Shown here: in pieces, positions 8,737-18,352 of the stretch
How positions within the stretch are numbered: position 1 is the first letter of the stretch
How the letters are laid out: each line of letters starts with the position of its first letter
Source: Deltaproteobacteria bacterium
GTDB lineage: Bacteria > Myxococcota_A > Polyangia > JAAYKL01
Assembly: GCA_016935665.1 (NCBI GenBank)
Contig: JAFGQN010000077.1
Span: 36,456 to 100,455, forward strand
Direction of reading: 5' to 3'
Length of the DNA: 64,000 bases
The notes under the pieces: generated by a model
The model's database searches: none
What the model saw: only the letters and a program-made list of their open reading frames with translations
Told to the model about the DNA's origin: nothing
Program-made: the position numbers and the translations under genes

Positions 8737-10599
8737 TCAGGCGTGTTGCTTCAATACTGGCTGTTCCATGGAAAAATCTCTAGCTTCCGAAATTACCATG
8801 CCAATAGCACTCAAAAACTCATCAATATGAATTTCCTCCAGCGCCCCCATGTTGGCAACCTGGAAATACGAACCAGCCAATTCCCCTTTGCTCTCATAGA
8901 CAATGTAGCCACGGCTCTTCAATCCAAGATATATGTCCGCATACGTCATACCATCGGGCACTTTGACAATCGTCACGCTATGGGAGGCACGCTCGCTATC
9001 CACAAGCAACTCCATTCCCAGCGACCGCAGGCCACTGCGCAATCGGGAACTTAAATTCTGATAATGTTCCATACGCGATTCGACTCCCACGTCCAGCAAT
9101 TCATCCAGCGCGGCATTCAAGCTCATCATTGTATTCACACCGGGTGTAAATGGCGTCTGGGACCTTTTTTTCATGAATTCACGATATTTGCGCAAATCAA
9201 GATAATAACTGCGAGGTTGCTCATCCTGAATGTTTTTCCAGACACGCGGATGCACACAAACACTGGCCACTCCGGAAAACGCATGCAGACATTTATTTGC
9301 GCTGCTGACGCAAACATCAATGTTATCGCTGACCACATCCAGTTGCTCAGCACCCAGACTTGAAACCGCATCAACAATCAGCATGCGCCCGTTTTGGCGA
9401 ACCACACCGCCAACTTCATTCACCGGATTGAGAACTGCCATCGACGTTTCGTGGTGAATCATACCAACAGCAGCAATGTCCGGATCCGCCTTAAGCGCCG
9501 CATCAAGTTTTTCCACAGGCAATGCCTGTCCCCAAGGGACAAAAAATGGCACAACAACAATGTTATGAACTTCTGCAATTTCTCGAAGTCTCTCGCCAAA
9601 AGCCCCATTACTCAACACCAGAAACTTCTTGCCGAGAGGCACAAATGTACTGATCGCGGATTCCATGCCGCCAGTGCCCGAAGCTGTGATAACAAAAACG
9701 TCATGCTGCTCGGTCGCTTTGAAAACACGACGCAATTTGCGCTGGAGAGAATCGAGCAGGCTCGAGAATATTGGCTCGCGATGGCACATATCTCGCGCCC
9801 CAACCGCCGCTTTAACCCGAGGGGTGGTAGTCACTGGGCCAGGATTCAGCAGCATCGCGTGCTCGCCGTCATAGCTGGTTTCCAGAGTATCGCCATGGAG
9901 TTGAATCAATAATTCAGCATAACGACGCGCCTGAGGACTGGAAATTGAAATCCATCGCACATTTTTAACGTCGAGCATTCGAACTCGGCCACGTCTGGCC
10001 ATGGCGCGGAGACTGTCAACCAGTGATATTTCTACGTCTTCAAGAAGTCGTTTAAGTTTATCTACCAGAACGGGCGAAATACGAACGATTCCCGGACACA
10101 CGCCATCCGGCCGTTCGATATTCATGCCAATATCCGAAATACTATTACCTTCAAGGTGAACCTTTAGACACTCTTCCTGATCGAACACATCATCACAACG
10201 CCGATCCACTGCCAGCACAACCGAATCCACCGGCGCCGGCGAATTTAAAATACGTCGAATCAGCGATGGCGGATACAAATGGTCGGAAGGAACAAGTACC
10301 ACCTGCTGATCAATCCAGCCGGATGCAGCAATGATGGAATGGGCACTTCCGTGCTTCCAGTGCTCATTGTGAACGACTGTGACCGGAATATCGAGATGAT
10401 AGCTGTCCAGAGCCCATCTGATTTTCTCAGATTGATACCCGGTGACCACTATTGCTTCCTCAATGCCCGCGGCATGCAAAGTCCGTAAATTACGGATAAT
10501 TAAAGGCAGCCCCGCCACTTTGGCCAGAGCCTTTACATGCCCGGAACCATTTACAACCCGCTCGCTTCGCTCATCTGCAAGAACAATTGCTCTTTTCAT
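8737..10599 (-). CDS. Bifunctional nucleotidyltransferase-like domain / 2-aminoethylphosphonate-pyruvate transaminase-like (PhnW/AEPT) fusion, possible PntC-AEPT
   Basis: From ATG at 10599 (GGGAG upstream). N-terminus: AIVLADERSERV...VKALAKVAG...VLVPSDHLYPPSLIRR (NTP-transferase fold). C-terminus: MLLNPGPVTTTPRVKAAVGARDMCHREPIF...ITASGTGGMESAIS...VDAVSSLGAEQ...SSANKCLHAFSGVA (class V aminotransferase, PhnW type). Confidence 0.8.
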   Translation of the reverse strand: MKRAIVLADERSERVVNGSGHVKALAKVAGLPLIIRNLRTLHAAGIEEAIVVTGYQSEKIRWALDSYHLDIPVTVVHNEHWKHGSAHSIIAASGWIDQQVVLVPSDHLYPPSLIRRILNSPAPVDSVVLAVDRRCDDVFDQEECLKVHLEGNSISDIGMNIERPDGVCPGIVRISPVLVDKLKRLLEDVEISLVDSLRAMARRGRVRMLDVKNVRWISISSPQARRYAELLIQLHGDTLETSYDGEHAMLLNPGPVTTTPRVKAAVGARDMCHREPIFSSLLDSLQRKLRRVFKATEQHDVFVITASGTGGMESAISTFVPLGKKFLVLSNGAFGERLREIAEVHNIVVVPFFVPWGQALPVEKLDAALKADPDIAAVGMIHHETSMAVLNPVNEVGGVVRQNGRMLIVDAVSSLGAEQLDVVSDNIDVCVSSANKCLHAFSGVASVCVHPRVWKNIQDEQPRSYYLDLRKYREFMKKRSQTPFTPGVNTMMSLNAALDELLDVGVESRMEHYQNLSSRLRSGLRSLGMELLVDSERASHSVTIVKVPDGMTYADIYLGLKSRGYIVYESKGELAGSYFQVANMGALEEIHIDEFLSAIGMVISEARDFSMEQPVLKQHA

Positions 10600-10861
10600 A
10601 ATTCTATAACCTGCTCCCTCAAAAACCGGAAAACCTAAATTTTCAACAAAATAAGAAAAGCAAAAAAGTGCAACAAAAACACACTGTATAAAAAAGGCAA
10701 CAAATAGATGTTGCAAAAAATACACATAAACGACGTACAAAATAGACATTCACGCTTAATTATTCGACCACTCAGCCGTTTAACGTTTAATACGTCTTCA
10801 CCAGCACGTCTGCTCGGCCGTCTAATAAGCAATTCGCATGCCACCATCAAATGTTAATTTA

Positions 10862-11827
10862 TTATAGATTTCGAAGTTTTTGCAGTGCAGACTCAAAAGT
10901 CGCCGGGGGCACACTCTCGAAACGCATCCGTTCTCCCGATACAGGATGGTTGAAACCAAGTAATTCCGCATGCAACGCCTGCCCCGGAAGCGTGTGATGG
11001 ACGTCCGCCAATTCTGGAGCCAGTTTTTTAGGGCTATACATTGGATCGCCCAGCAACGGAAAACCATTGTCGTAACAATGGACGCGCACCTGATGCGTTC
11101 TCCCCGTGTGCAACGTAACACGAACCATCGCCGCACCAGGAAATCGCTCGAGTGTTTCTATTATGCTGATGGCCTCTTTGCCCCTGGACACTTTCGATGA
11201 AAACATTTTTCGCTCGCTGGGCCTGCGCCCATGCAACGTTTGCAGTGTAATCCGTTCCGGCGGATTACCGGTCACCAAAGCCAGATATCGTCGATCCACA
11301 CTGTGAACCTGAAACTGCTCCGTCAGCCGCCTCAAGGCATCCTCCGTTCTCGCCACCACCATCAGGCCCGACGTATCTTTATCCAGCCGATGCACCAATC
11401 CGGGACGTAATGAATCCCCGGCGCTGATGGCAAAATGATGAACGAGACCATTTACCAGAGTGCCACCGGCGTGCCCCGGGGCCGGATGCACCACCATTCC
11501 CTGTGGTTTGTTCAACACCACCACCGCGTCATCTTCATACCGAATATCCAGAGCCATTTCTTCAGGATTTGCATTCAGAGGTGTTGGAGGTGGAATTTCG
11601 AGAACAATGCTCTGGCCCGTTTTTAATTTGCGGGACGGTCGGGTTTCCACCTGACCGTCGATTTTGACAAAACCGTCTTCGATAAGCCTTTTCAATTGAG
11701 ATCTTGAGGGCTCAATATCGTTGTCGCTCAACCATCTATCCAGTCGCTGACCATTGGCGTCTGTTCCAACCTCCCATTTCTCAATGGAATTTGAGGAATC
11801 AACATCATTTTTTATGAGATTGCACAT
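10862..11827 (-). CDS. RluA/RluD family pseudouridine synthase with S4 domain
   Basis: 321 aa; GQRLDRWLSDNDIEPSRSQLKRLIEDGFVKIDG (S4), LRPGLVHRLDKDTSGLMVVART catalytic motif, LHTGRTHQVRVH. Confidence 0.93.
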   Translation of the reverse strand: MCNLIKNDVDSSNSIEKWEVGTDANGQRLDRWLSDNDIEPSRSQLKRLIEDGFVKIDGQVETRPSRKLKTGQSIVLEIPPPTPLNANPEEMALDIRYEDDAVVVLNKPQGMVVHPAPGHAGGTLVNGLVHHFAISAGDSLRPGLVHRLDKDTSGLMVVARTEDALRRLTEQFQVHSVDRRYLALVTGNPPERITLQTLHGRRPSERKMFSSKVSRGKEAISIIETLERFPGAAMVRVTLHTGRTHQVRVHCYDNGFPLLGDPMYSPKKLAPELADVHHTLPGQALHAELLGFNHPVSGERMRFESVPPATFESALQKLRNL

Positions 11828-11878
11828 GGATTATAGCGGAGATTGCTTTTAAGAATCTAAACGGGTAGTGTTTGCACG

Positions 11879-12142
11879 CTACCACAATTTGCACTTGATG
11901 TGCCCCTTGGATTTGATGAGCAGGTCGATGATGGCTCGATCATAAAAATTCTTTTCCTTCAGCTCTGGAATCACGCGGCTTTCAAACAGCTCGCGCCCTT
12001 CTTTTATTTCCTCAGACAGAATATCGTAGAGATTATCCGCCTGCAGTCCTTCCAGAATCTTTTCCTCATTATAAAGAGATAAATCAGATGCAATCGCACG
12101 CGCCAATCGCCTGGCTGCCTGTTCTGTTTCGATAATTCTCAT
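11879..12142 (-). CDS. DUF507 family protein
   Basis: 87 aa; the whole protein resembles DUF507 (RLARAIASDLSLYNEEKI...LYDILSEEIKEGRELFESRVIPELKEK). Confidence 0.75.
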   Translation of the reverse strand: MRIIETEQAARRLARAIASDLSLYNEEKILEGLQADNLYDILSEEIKEGRELFESRVIPELKEKNFYDRAIIDLLIKSKGHIKCKLW

Positions 12143-12175
12143 TCCAACCTCCCAAAAAGCGAATTAAAAGGTATC

Positions 12176-13165
12176 ATGCTCATCACGGGTGGTCAATTTT
12201 GCTACCGTTTTATTTCACCACCAATGGACTATTTTTTTCGAATGCACTTTAGAGGATACTTTATGACTTTTGCGCAATTGCCACTGCCAGGTGCTCACCA
12301 GCAATCAACGGCACATCCGCGAAAAACCCCTTTGCTTATTTCCGCCTCTCGCAGGACTGACTTGCCCGGATTTTATCCAGGGTTGTGTGCGCAACTCATT
12401 CGTGACAAGGTTCAAAGACTTCGCACCCGTTTTTTGTACGGAGTGATGTTCTGGACCAAACAACCCGTCTCCTTTCTCACAGAACCGTCTTTGCGGAGTC
12501 TGGTTGAGGAGTTGGAAAATCCCACGGTACAACTCACAATTACCGGTCTGGGCAGCTCGCGTCTGGAACCGGGAATTTCATCTGCGGCAGAAACCGTGAA
12601 AATTTTGCCACAGCTCATCTCACTTTTCAAAGGAGACCCCAGACGAATTCGGTGGCGCTTTGACCCTATTTTGAAAGACTTCAATGGGCTATCTCATTTT
12701 GAGCAACTGGCTGCGCCTCTCTCTCACTTTGGTATCACGGAGTGCACCATCTCATTTCCGACCTATTTTAGCCTGAAGGGCAATCTGGACACTCAATTTG
12801 AACAGGCGAGGATTCCCAAATGGACCCCCAGTGAACAAAAATTTTTTTTAGCGGATCTTACATCCATGGCCGAAAAATATGGCATTCAGCTCTTCGCCTG
12901 CGCCCAACCGTCCATCACCGGGATGCAGCCGAATATCCGCGCTGCGTGTTGCATTGACGGGGCGCTGTTTGAGGCGCTCCACCCCGCACATATACCGCTG
13001 TCATTGCCCAAGGACAGGAGCCAGCGTAAACAGTGCCATTGCGTCCAGAGTGACGACATTGGCGATTATGACACCCATCCGTGCGGCGGCGGATGCGTCT
13101 ACTGCTATTCCAGAGCGGGGGGCCCAAAAAAAGAGCATTGCATTGAACGTTTACCCAAACAGTAA
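12176..13165 (+). CDS. DUF1848 domain-containing protein
   Basis: LLISASRRTDLPGFYPGLCAQ...GVMFWTKQP...CVYCYSRAGG Cys-rich C-terminus; start may be the internal ATG at 12263. Confidence 0.75.
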   Translation: MLITGGQFCYRFISPPMDYFFRMHFRGYFMTFAQLPLPGAHQQSTAHPRKTPLLISASRRTDLPGFYPGLCAQLIRDKVQRLRTRFLYGVMFWTKQPVSFLTEPSLRSLVEELENPTVQLTITGLGSSRLEPGISSAAETVKILPQLISLFKGDPRRIRWRFDPILKDFNGLSHFEQLAAPLSHFGITECTISFPTYFSLKGNLDTQFEQARIPKWTPSEQKFFLADLTSMAEKYGIQLFACAQPSITGMQPNIRAACCIDGALFEALHPAHIPLSLPKDRSQRKQCHCVQSDDIGDYDTHPCGGGCVYCYSRAGGPKKEHCIERLPKQ

Positions 13166-13174
13166 TCGCCAGGT

Positions 13175-14398
13175 TTACAGTTGTTTCAACGCGTCTCTGG
13201 CGGCTGGAAATGGGCTTAAAGCGCGGTGAAAGATGCCGAGGCTGTACGCAATCACGAGACCGTAGTTGGTTATGGGGACGCCGGCTTCGCGACATTTATG
13301 CAATCGGCTCAACATGGCGCGCCGGTTAAACATGCAGCCGCCGCAGTGAATCACCAGTTTGTATTCACCGAGATTTTCGGGAAAGTCGTGCCCCTGCACG
13401 GTATGGAAATCCAGCTGGCCACCCACATATTGTGTGAGCCAGCGGGGGATTTTAACACGACCAATATCCTCGCCGATGGGATGATGACTGCAGGCTTCAG
13501 CCACCAGAATCTTGTCGCCGGGGCGCAGAGAGTCCACCGACAATGCGCCTTTGACCTGTGTGGTGAGATCTCCTTTAAAACGGGAAAACAGCACCGAGAA
13601 ACTGGTCATTGGAACATCGGGCGGGGTATCGGCAGCCACTTTTAAAAAGGCCTGAGAATCGGTAACCACCAGCGCGGGCGGCGTTTTAAAGTTTTCCAGA
13701 ACGTGGCGCAGTTCGCGCTCTTTAACCACCAGCGCCGCCGCATCGTTGTCGAGCAAATCGCGGATGGTTTGAACCTGGGGCAGAATGAGTCTGCCTTTGG
13801 GCGCCTCTTTATCAATGGGCACCACCAGCACTGCGGTTTCTCCGGGACGTACCAAATCGGCCACAATGGGAATATTGCCAATATAGTCTTCAGGGGCGAC
13901 CTTCAGCAACGCTTCGCGTACATCGGAAATGCCAATATTATGTACTGCCTGGGTATAGACAACAGGAATCTTTTGTTCTGTAAGCCGAGCAATCACGTGG
14001 GTATCCGGAGTGGCAATATCGGCCTTGTTGAAAACAACCGCCACGGGGACTTCCGCCTCAACAAAGCGGCCCAGCAGCGTCTCCTCAAATGTTGTCCACA
14101 CGCCGTCGGATATAATGACCCCCAAATCAGTGCGGTCCAGCGCACGGTGCGTCTTTTGCACTCTCGCTTCCCCCAGCGCCCCCACGTCGTCCACGCCAGC
14201 GGTGTCCAGAAAAAGTACCGGGCCAAGAGGGAGCAGTTCCATAGGCTTTTCCACAGGATCCGTGGTTGTCCCCGCAACGTCTGAAACAATGGACACACTC
14301 TGCCGGGTGAGCGCGTTCAGCAAACTCGATTTGCCCACATTGCGTCTGCCAAACAGGCCAATGTGCAACCGAAAGCCTTTAAACGTTCTCTTTTTCAT
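13175..14398 (-). CDS. hydF: [FeFe]-hydrogenase H-cluster maturation GTPase HydF
   Basis: 407 aa; GTPase motifs GRRNVGKSSLLNALTRQ, DVAGTTTDPVEKPMELLPLGPVLFLDTAG; C-terminal Cys residues (VIHCGGCMFNRRAMLSR). Abuts aspA. Confidence 0.95.
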   Translation of the reverse strand: MKKRTFKGFRLHIGLFGRRNVGKSSLLNALTRQSVSIVSDVAGTTTDPVEKPMELLPLGPVLFLDTAGVDDVGALGEARVQKTHRALDRTDLGVIISDGVWTTFEETLLGRFVEAEVPVAVVFNKADIATPDTHVIARLTEQKIPVVYTQAVHNIGISDVREALLKVAPEDYIGNIPIVADLVRPGETAVLVVPIDKEAPKGRLILPQVQTIRDLLDNDAAALVVKERELRHVLENFKTPPALVVTDSQAFLKVAADTPPDVPMTSFSVLFSRFKGDLTTQVKGALSVDSLRPGDKILVAEACSHHPIGEDIGRVKIPRWLTQYVGGQLDFHTVQGHDFPENLGEYKLVIHCGGCMFNRRAMLSRLHKCREAGVPITNYGLVIAYSLGIFHRALSPFPAARDALKQL

Positions 14399-15793
14399 CT
14401 ATTCTCCAAGTTTACATACAGCAAAGTGCGATAACAATGCGTCCAGTTCATGCTTCTCGATGAGTTCGTCCGCCAGTACAATATCCTGCAGAGAACGCTC
14501 TGTAACGCGGGCGCGTTTCACCAGGTCTGCCACCACTTCATATCCCAGTCTGGAGACCAGGGCCGTCGCCAATGCCGACGATCGCGCCACATTCTCAGCG
14601 GTCTGTTCCTCATCCACCAGAACGGTTTCGATGCAGTGGCGGCGAAAGATGGATACCGCATTGGCGAGCATCTCCAGGTTGCAAAGCAGATTTTCCGCCA
14701 CGATGGGCAAAAACGGATTCAACTCCAGACTGCCGTTTGCACATGCTGTTTTGATCACACTGTCGTTGCCCATCACCTGCATGGCCACCTGAGTCACCGC
14801 CTCGGGGATGACCGGATTTATTTTGGCGGGCATGATGGATGAGCCCACCTGACGCTGAGTCAGTATCAGCTCTCCGATGCCCGCTTCCGGTCCGCTGGAC
14901 AAAAAGCGAATATCAGAGGCCATCTTCTGCAATGTGGCGGCACAGGCACATATAATGCCGGATACTTCAACATATACATCTGCATTTTGCGTACAGTCCA
15001 CCAGGTTTTCCGCGCGCGCCAGGGGTACCCCCGTTTGCTCCCGAAGCACATCCACCACCTGAAAAATGTATTGTCTGGGAGCACCCAGTCCGGTGCCAAT
15101 CGCAGTTCCCCCCAGATTCACCACACGCAATCGCTCCTGACATTTATAAATGCGCCAGCGATCCCGTCCGGTGGCATCGGCAAACGCACCGAATTGTCTG
15201 CCGACAGTGGTCAGCACCGCATCCTGATACTGAGTGCGCCCCACCTTGACCACTTCAGCGAACTGTTTTTCCTTTTCCTGTAATGACTCCTGAAGCAGCA
15301 GTATCTGCTGTTCCAACTCCTGAAGCAGTCTAATGGCCGCCAGTTTCAGCGCGGTGGGATAGGTATCATTGGTGGACTGATGCAGATTCACATGGTTCAA
15401 AGGAGAGATAACACCGTAGCTCCCAGGTGATTTGCCAAGGCGCAAAAGGGCGGCATTGGCCAGCACTTCATTGACATTCATATTGGTGCTGGTGCCCGCT
15501 CCGCCCTGAAATGCATCCACAACAATGTGTTCAGTAAATTCCCCGTCATCCATCTGCATACATACCGCCAGTAATGCATCGATGGCGGGTGGGCTCAAAT
15601 TCAGTTTGGCAAGGTCTCTGTTGACTGTGGCGGCCGCTCTTTTTACGGCGCCAAATGCGCGAATCAGGGAGGGGTGTGGCGTCCGTCTTGATAATGGAAA
15701 GTTTTCCAGCGCCCGCGCGGTGTGAATGCCAAACAAGGCGTCTTGGGGCACCTGCATTTGGCCGAGGCTATCTTTTTCGGTGCGAAAGGACAT
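14399..15793 (-). CDS. aspA: Aspartate ammonia-lyase
   Basis: MSFRTEKDSLGQMQVPQDALFGIHTARALENFPLS; GGAGTSTNMNVNEVLAN; GSSIMPAKINPVIPEAVTQV (fumarase/aspartase signature). Confidence 0.9.
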   Translation of the reverse strand: MSFRTEKDSLGQMQVPQDALFGIHTARALENFPLSRRTPHPSLIRAFGAVKRAAATVNRDLAKLNLSPPAIDALLAVCMQMDDGEFTEHIVVDAFQGGAGTSTNMNVNEVLANAALLRLGKSPGSYGVISPLNHVNLHQSTNDTYPTALKLAAIRLLQELEQQILLLQESLQEKEKQFAEVVKVGRTQYQDAVLTTVGRQFGAFADATGRDRWRIYKCQERLRVVNLGGTAIGTGLGAPRQYIFQVVDVLREQTGVPLARAENLVDCTQNADVYVEVSGIICACAATLQKMASDIRFLSSGPEAGIGELILTQRQVGSSIMPAKINPVIPEAVTQVAMQVMGNDSVIKTACANGSLELNPFLPIVAENLLCNLEMLANAVSIFRRHCIETVLVDEEQTAENVARSSALATALVSRLGYEVVADLVKRARVTERSLQDIVLADELIEKHELDALLSHFAVCKLGE

Positions 15794-15806
15794 CGTGCGC
15801 CTTTTC

Positions 15807-17210
15807 TCAGCAGTATACATCCCGTTTGCCGTCATGGATTCTGGTCAGTAATTTTTCGGAAATGCGTCGAGGTTCGTCGTCCAATTGGCTCATTGTGTTC
15901 TGAATGCACTGCTCCCCCACCCTGCGTGTTTCCTCTGAGGCGAAATCCTTGAGGTACTCCATGAACGTTGAAATGCCATTGGGATCGCAGTGACGGCGAA
16001 TATCCCCGGGGCGCGCCATATCCATGAAATCAGCGCCAACGCGACCGAGCCGATAGCAGCCGGTGCAAAAGGACGGCATATAACCCATCGAGGCAACGTC
16101 GCGCACCACCTCATCGAGTGAACGGTGATCTCCCAGCGAAAACTGAGAACCGTTGTCGCCCTGGATTTCGCTGTACCCCCCCGGATTGGTTCGACTGCCG
16201 GCCGAAATCTGTGACACGCCCAGCGCAAAACTTTCGCGACGGATATTGGGTGTTTCACGGGTCGACATAATGATGCCGGTATACGGCACAGACAGCCGCA
16301 ATATGGCAACCAGTTTCTGAAAAGATTTATCATCAATTGGCGCAGGTGGTCTCGACGCCATGGGAGAACCGCTGGCGGGTTCCAGCCGTGGTACGCTCAC
16401 CGTGTGAGGACCAATGCCAAATCGTCGTTCGAGGTACTCGATATGGCTTTTCAGTGCCAGCATCTCGTAACGCCAGTCACACAATCCGAACAGCACCCCA
16501 ATTCCCACATCATTAAGGCCCGCCTCCAGGGCTCTGTCAATGGCACTCAGACGCCAGTTGTAATCGGCTTTTTTTCCGGCCAGATGGACCTGACTGTATA
16601 CCTTGCGATTATAGGTCTCCTGAAACAGCTGATACGTGCCGATTTTCCGTTCCTTCAACTGCAAAAACTCGTCCGCCGTTAATGGTGCCACGTTCACGTT
16701 GACTCTGCGGATTTCTCCTGAGCCTTCACGAACACTGTAGATTGTATCTATGGCATCCAGTACGTAGTTGAAACCCTGTTTGGGATACGACTCTCCGGCC
16801 ACCAATAGCACGCGTTTGTGCCCGCTCGAAATAAGAGCAAGAGTTTCCCGTGCAATTTCGTCCTGTGTCAGGGAGCGCCGTTCAATGTCTTTGTTTTTTG
16901 CGCGAAATGCACAATACGTGCATTCATTTTTACACAGGTTTGACACGTACATCGGTGCAAAAATAACGAGTCGCCGACCGTAAATCTCATTTTTCACATA
17001 ACGCGCGGCGGAAAACAATTCATTGAGCAGCGGCTCGCTTTCAATCGCCATGAGGCCAATCATGTCGCTCTGATTTAACCCTTTGAGTTCTCTGGCTTTA
17101 TCCAGAATCTCCCGAACCCAAATGTCATCTTCACTCCGTTCGCGACGGAGTACTTGAGTGATATACTTATCATTTACAATTGGTTCACGCCGGGGCATCA
17201 GCATTGGCAC
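15807..17210 (-). CDS. hydG: [FeFe]-hydrogenase H-cluster radical SAM maturase HydG
   Basis: 467 aa; radical SAM motif CKNECTYCAFRAKN, C-terminal CTGCYRLGRVGADFMDMARPGDIRRHC cluster motif. Confidence 0.95.
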   Translation of the reverse strand: MPMLMPRREPIVNDKYITQVLRRERSEDDIWVREILDKARELKGLNQSDMIGLMAIESEPLLNELFSAARYVKNEIYGRRLVIFAPMYVSNLCKNECTYCAFRAKNKDIERRSLTQDEIARETLALISSGHKRVLLVAGESYPKQGFNYVLDAIDTIYSVREGSGEIRRVNVNVAPLTADEFLQLKERKIGTYQLFQETYNRKVYSQVHLAGKKADYNWRLSAIDRALEAGLNDVGIGVLFGLCDWRYEMLALKSHIEYLERRFGIGPHTVSVPRLEPASGSPMASRPPAPIDDKSFQKLVAILRLSVPYTGIIMSTRETPNIRRESFALGVSQISAGSRTNPGGYSEIQGDNGSQFSLGDHRSLDEVVRDVASMGYMPSFCTGCYRLGRVGADFMDMARPGDIRRHCDPNGISTFMEYLKDFASEETRRVGEQCIQNTMSQLDDEPRRISEKLLTRIHDGKRDVYC

Positions 17211-17224
17211 ACCTCTCCCTTTTA

Positions 17225-18352
17225 TTAAACAGATTGAACGGGAAGCTCCACTTTAAAAGTTGTTCCCTTTTCCCACTCACTGATGGCGCGAATATCGCCA
17301 CCATACAACTGAACGATTTTTTTCACCGTAGACAATCCCAAACCAGAGCCTTCGATATGTCTCGTTTTTTCGTTTTTCATTCGAACAAATTCACCAAAAA
17401 GCTTACCAAGTTCCTTCTCGGTCATCCCGATACCGGTATCTTCGATTTCAACCTGATACCCCCTGGCGTCTTTCAACACTCGCACCATCACCTTGCCGTT
17501 GTCTCGATTGTATTTCACCGCATTGGAAACCAGATTGTTCATCACAATTTCAATCTCGCTGCGATCTCCTTCAAAGATCATATACGGAGCAACTTCCAGC
17601 TCCAGCGAAATTCCTCTGGCATTGGCACTGAATTCCACAAGTTCGAGGGCGCCACGAAGCAGTTCCCCAAGGTCAATCGGCTCAAGTTTGCGCTGTTTTG
17701 TTCCCGCTTCAATCCGAGTTAAATCGAGTAAGTCAAAAATAAGTTTTCGCATGCCCGCCAGCCGGGCGAGGCTGCGCTCCACGATGCGAGTCTGGGTCTC
17801 TTCATCTTTAACGGCACCGCTTCGAAACAGCTCCAGATACCCTTCCACAGCACCGATTGGCGCTTTCAACTCATGGGAAAGCACCGATATAAATTCAAAC
17901 CGAACACGACGCTTTTCATCCGCCAGTTTTTGGGCCTGCCGCTGTAGAATCAAATTTTTGGTAGCCTGGCGCACAGTGGCCCGAAGCTCCTGCGGCGTAA
18001 ACGGTTTGGCCAGAAAATCAAATGCCCCCTGCTTTGTCGCCGATACGGCAATATCGAGGGATGCATACGCGGTCATCATGATCACCAGAGCATCGGGACA
18101 CAGTTTTTTTGCTTCAGATAACACCTCGATACCACTGATTCCTGGCAATTTGTAGTCCAGCAAAAGAAGGTCGTATGAATTCTCCTTCAGTCGCTCCACC
18201 GCTTCCTCGCCGGAAGCGGCCAAATCCAGTTCAAACGAAACGTTGCAATCCAAATCATGAAAGCTGGCCACATATTTGCGCAGTGCCCGCTGCACTCCCA
18301 GGCGCATTCCGTCCTCGTCATCAGTGACAAGTATGCGGGTGACATCGGTCAT
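17225..18352 (-). CDS. Receiver domain-histidine kinase (REC-HisKA-HATPase)
   Basis: 375 aa; REC (VTDDEDG...LLLLDYKLPG...AKPFTP), H-box VLSHELKAPIGAVEGYLELF, N and G boxes (NNLVSNAVKYNRDNG, DTGIGMTEKELG, GSGLGLS). No DNA-binding domain. Confidence 0.9.
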   Translation of the reverse strand: MTDVTRILVTDDEDGMRLGVQRALRKYVASFHDLDCNVSFELDLAASGEEAVERLKENSYDLLLLDYKLPGISGIEVLSEAKKLCPDALVIMMTAYASLDIAVSATKQGAFDFLAKPFTPQELRATVRQATKNLILQRQAQKLADEKRRVRFEFISVLSHELKAPIGAVEGYLELFRSGAVKDEETQTRIVERSLARLAGMRKLIFDLLDLTRIEAGTKQRKLEPIDLGELLRGALELVEFSANARGISLELEVAPYMIFEGDRSEIEIVMNNLVSNAVKYNRDNGKVMVRVLKDARGYQVEIEDTGIGMTEKELGKLFGEFVRMKNEKTRHIEGSGLGLSTVKKIVQLYGGDIRAISEWEKGTTFKVELPVQSV

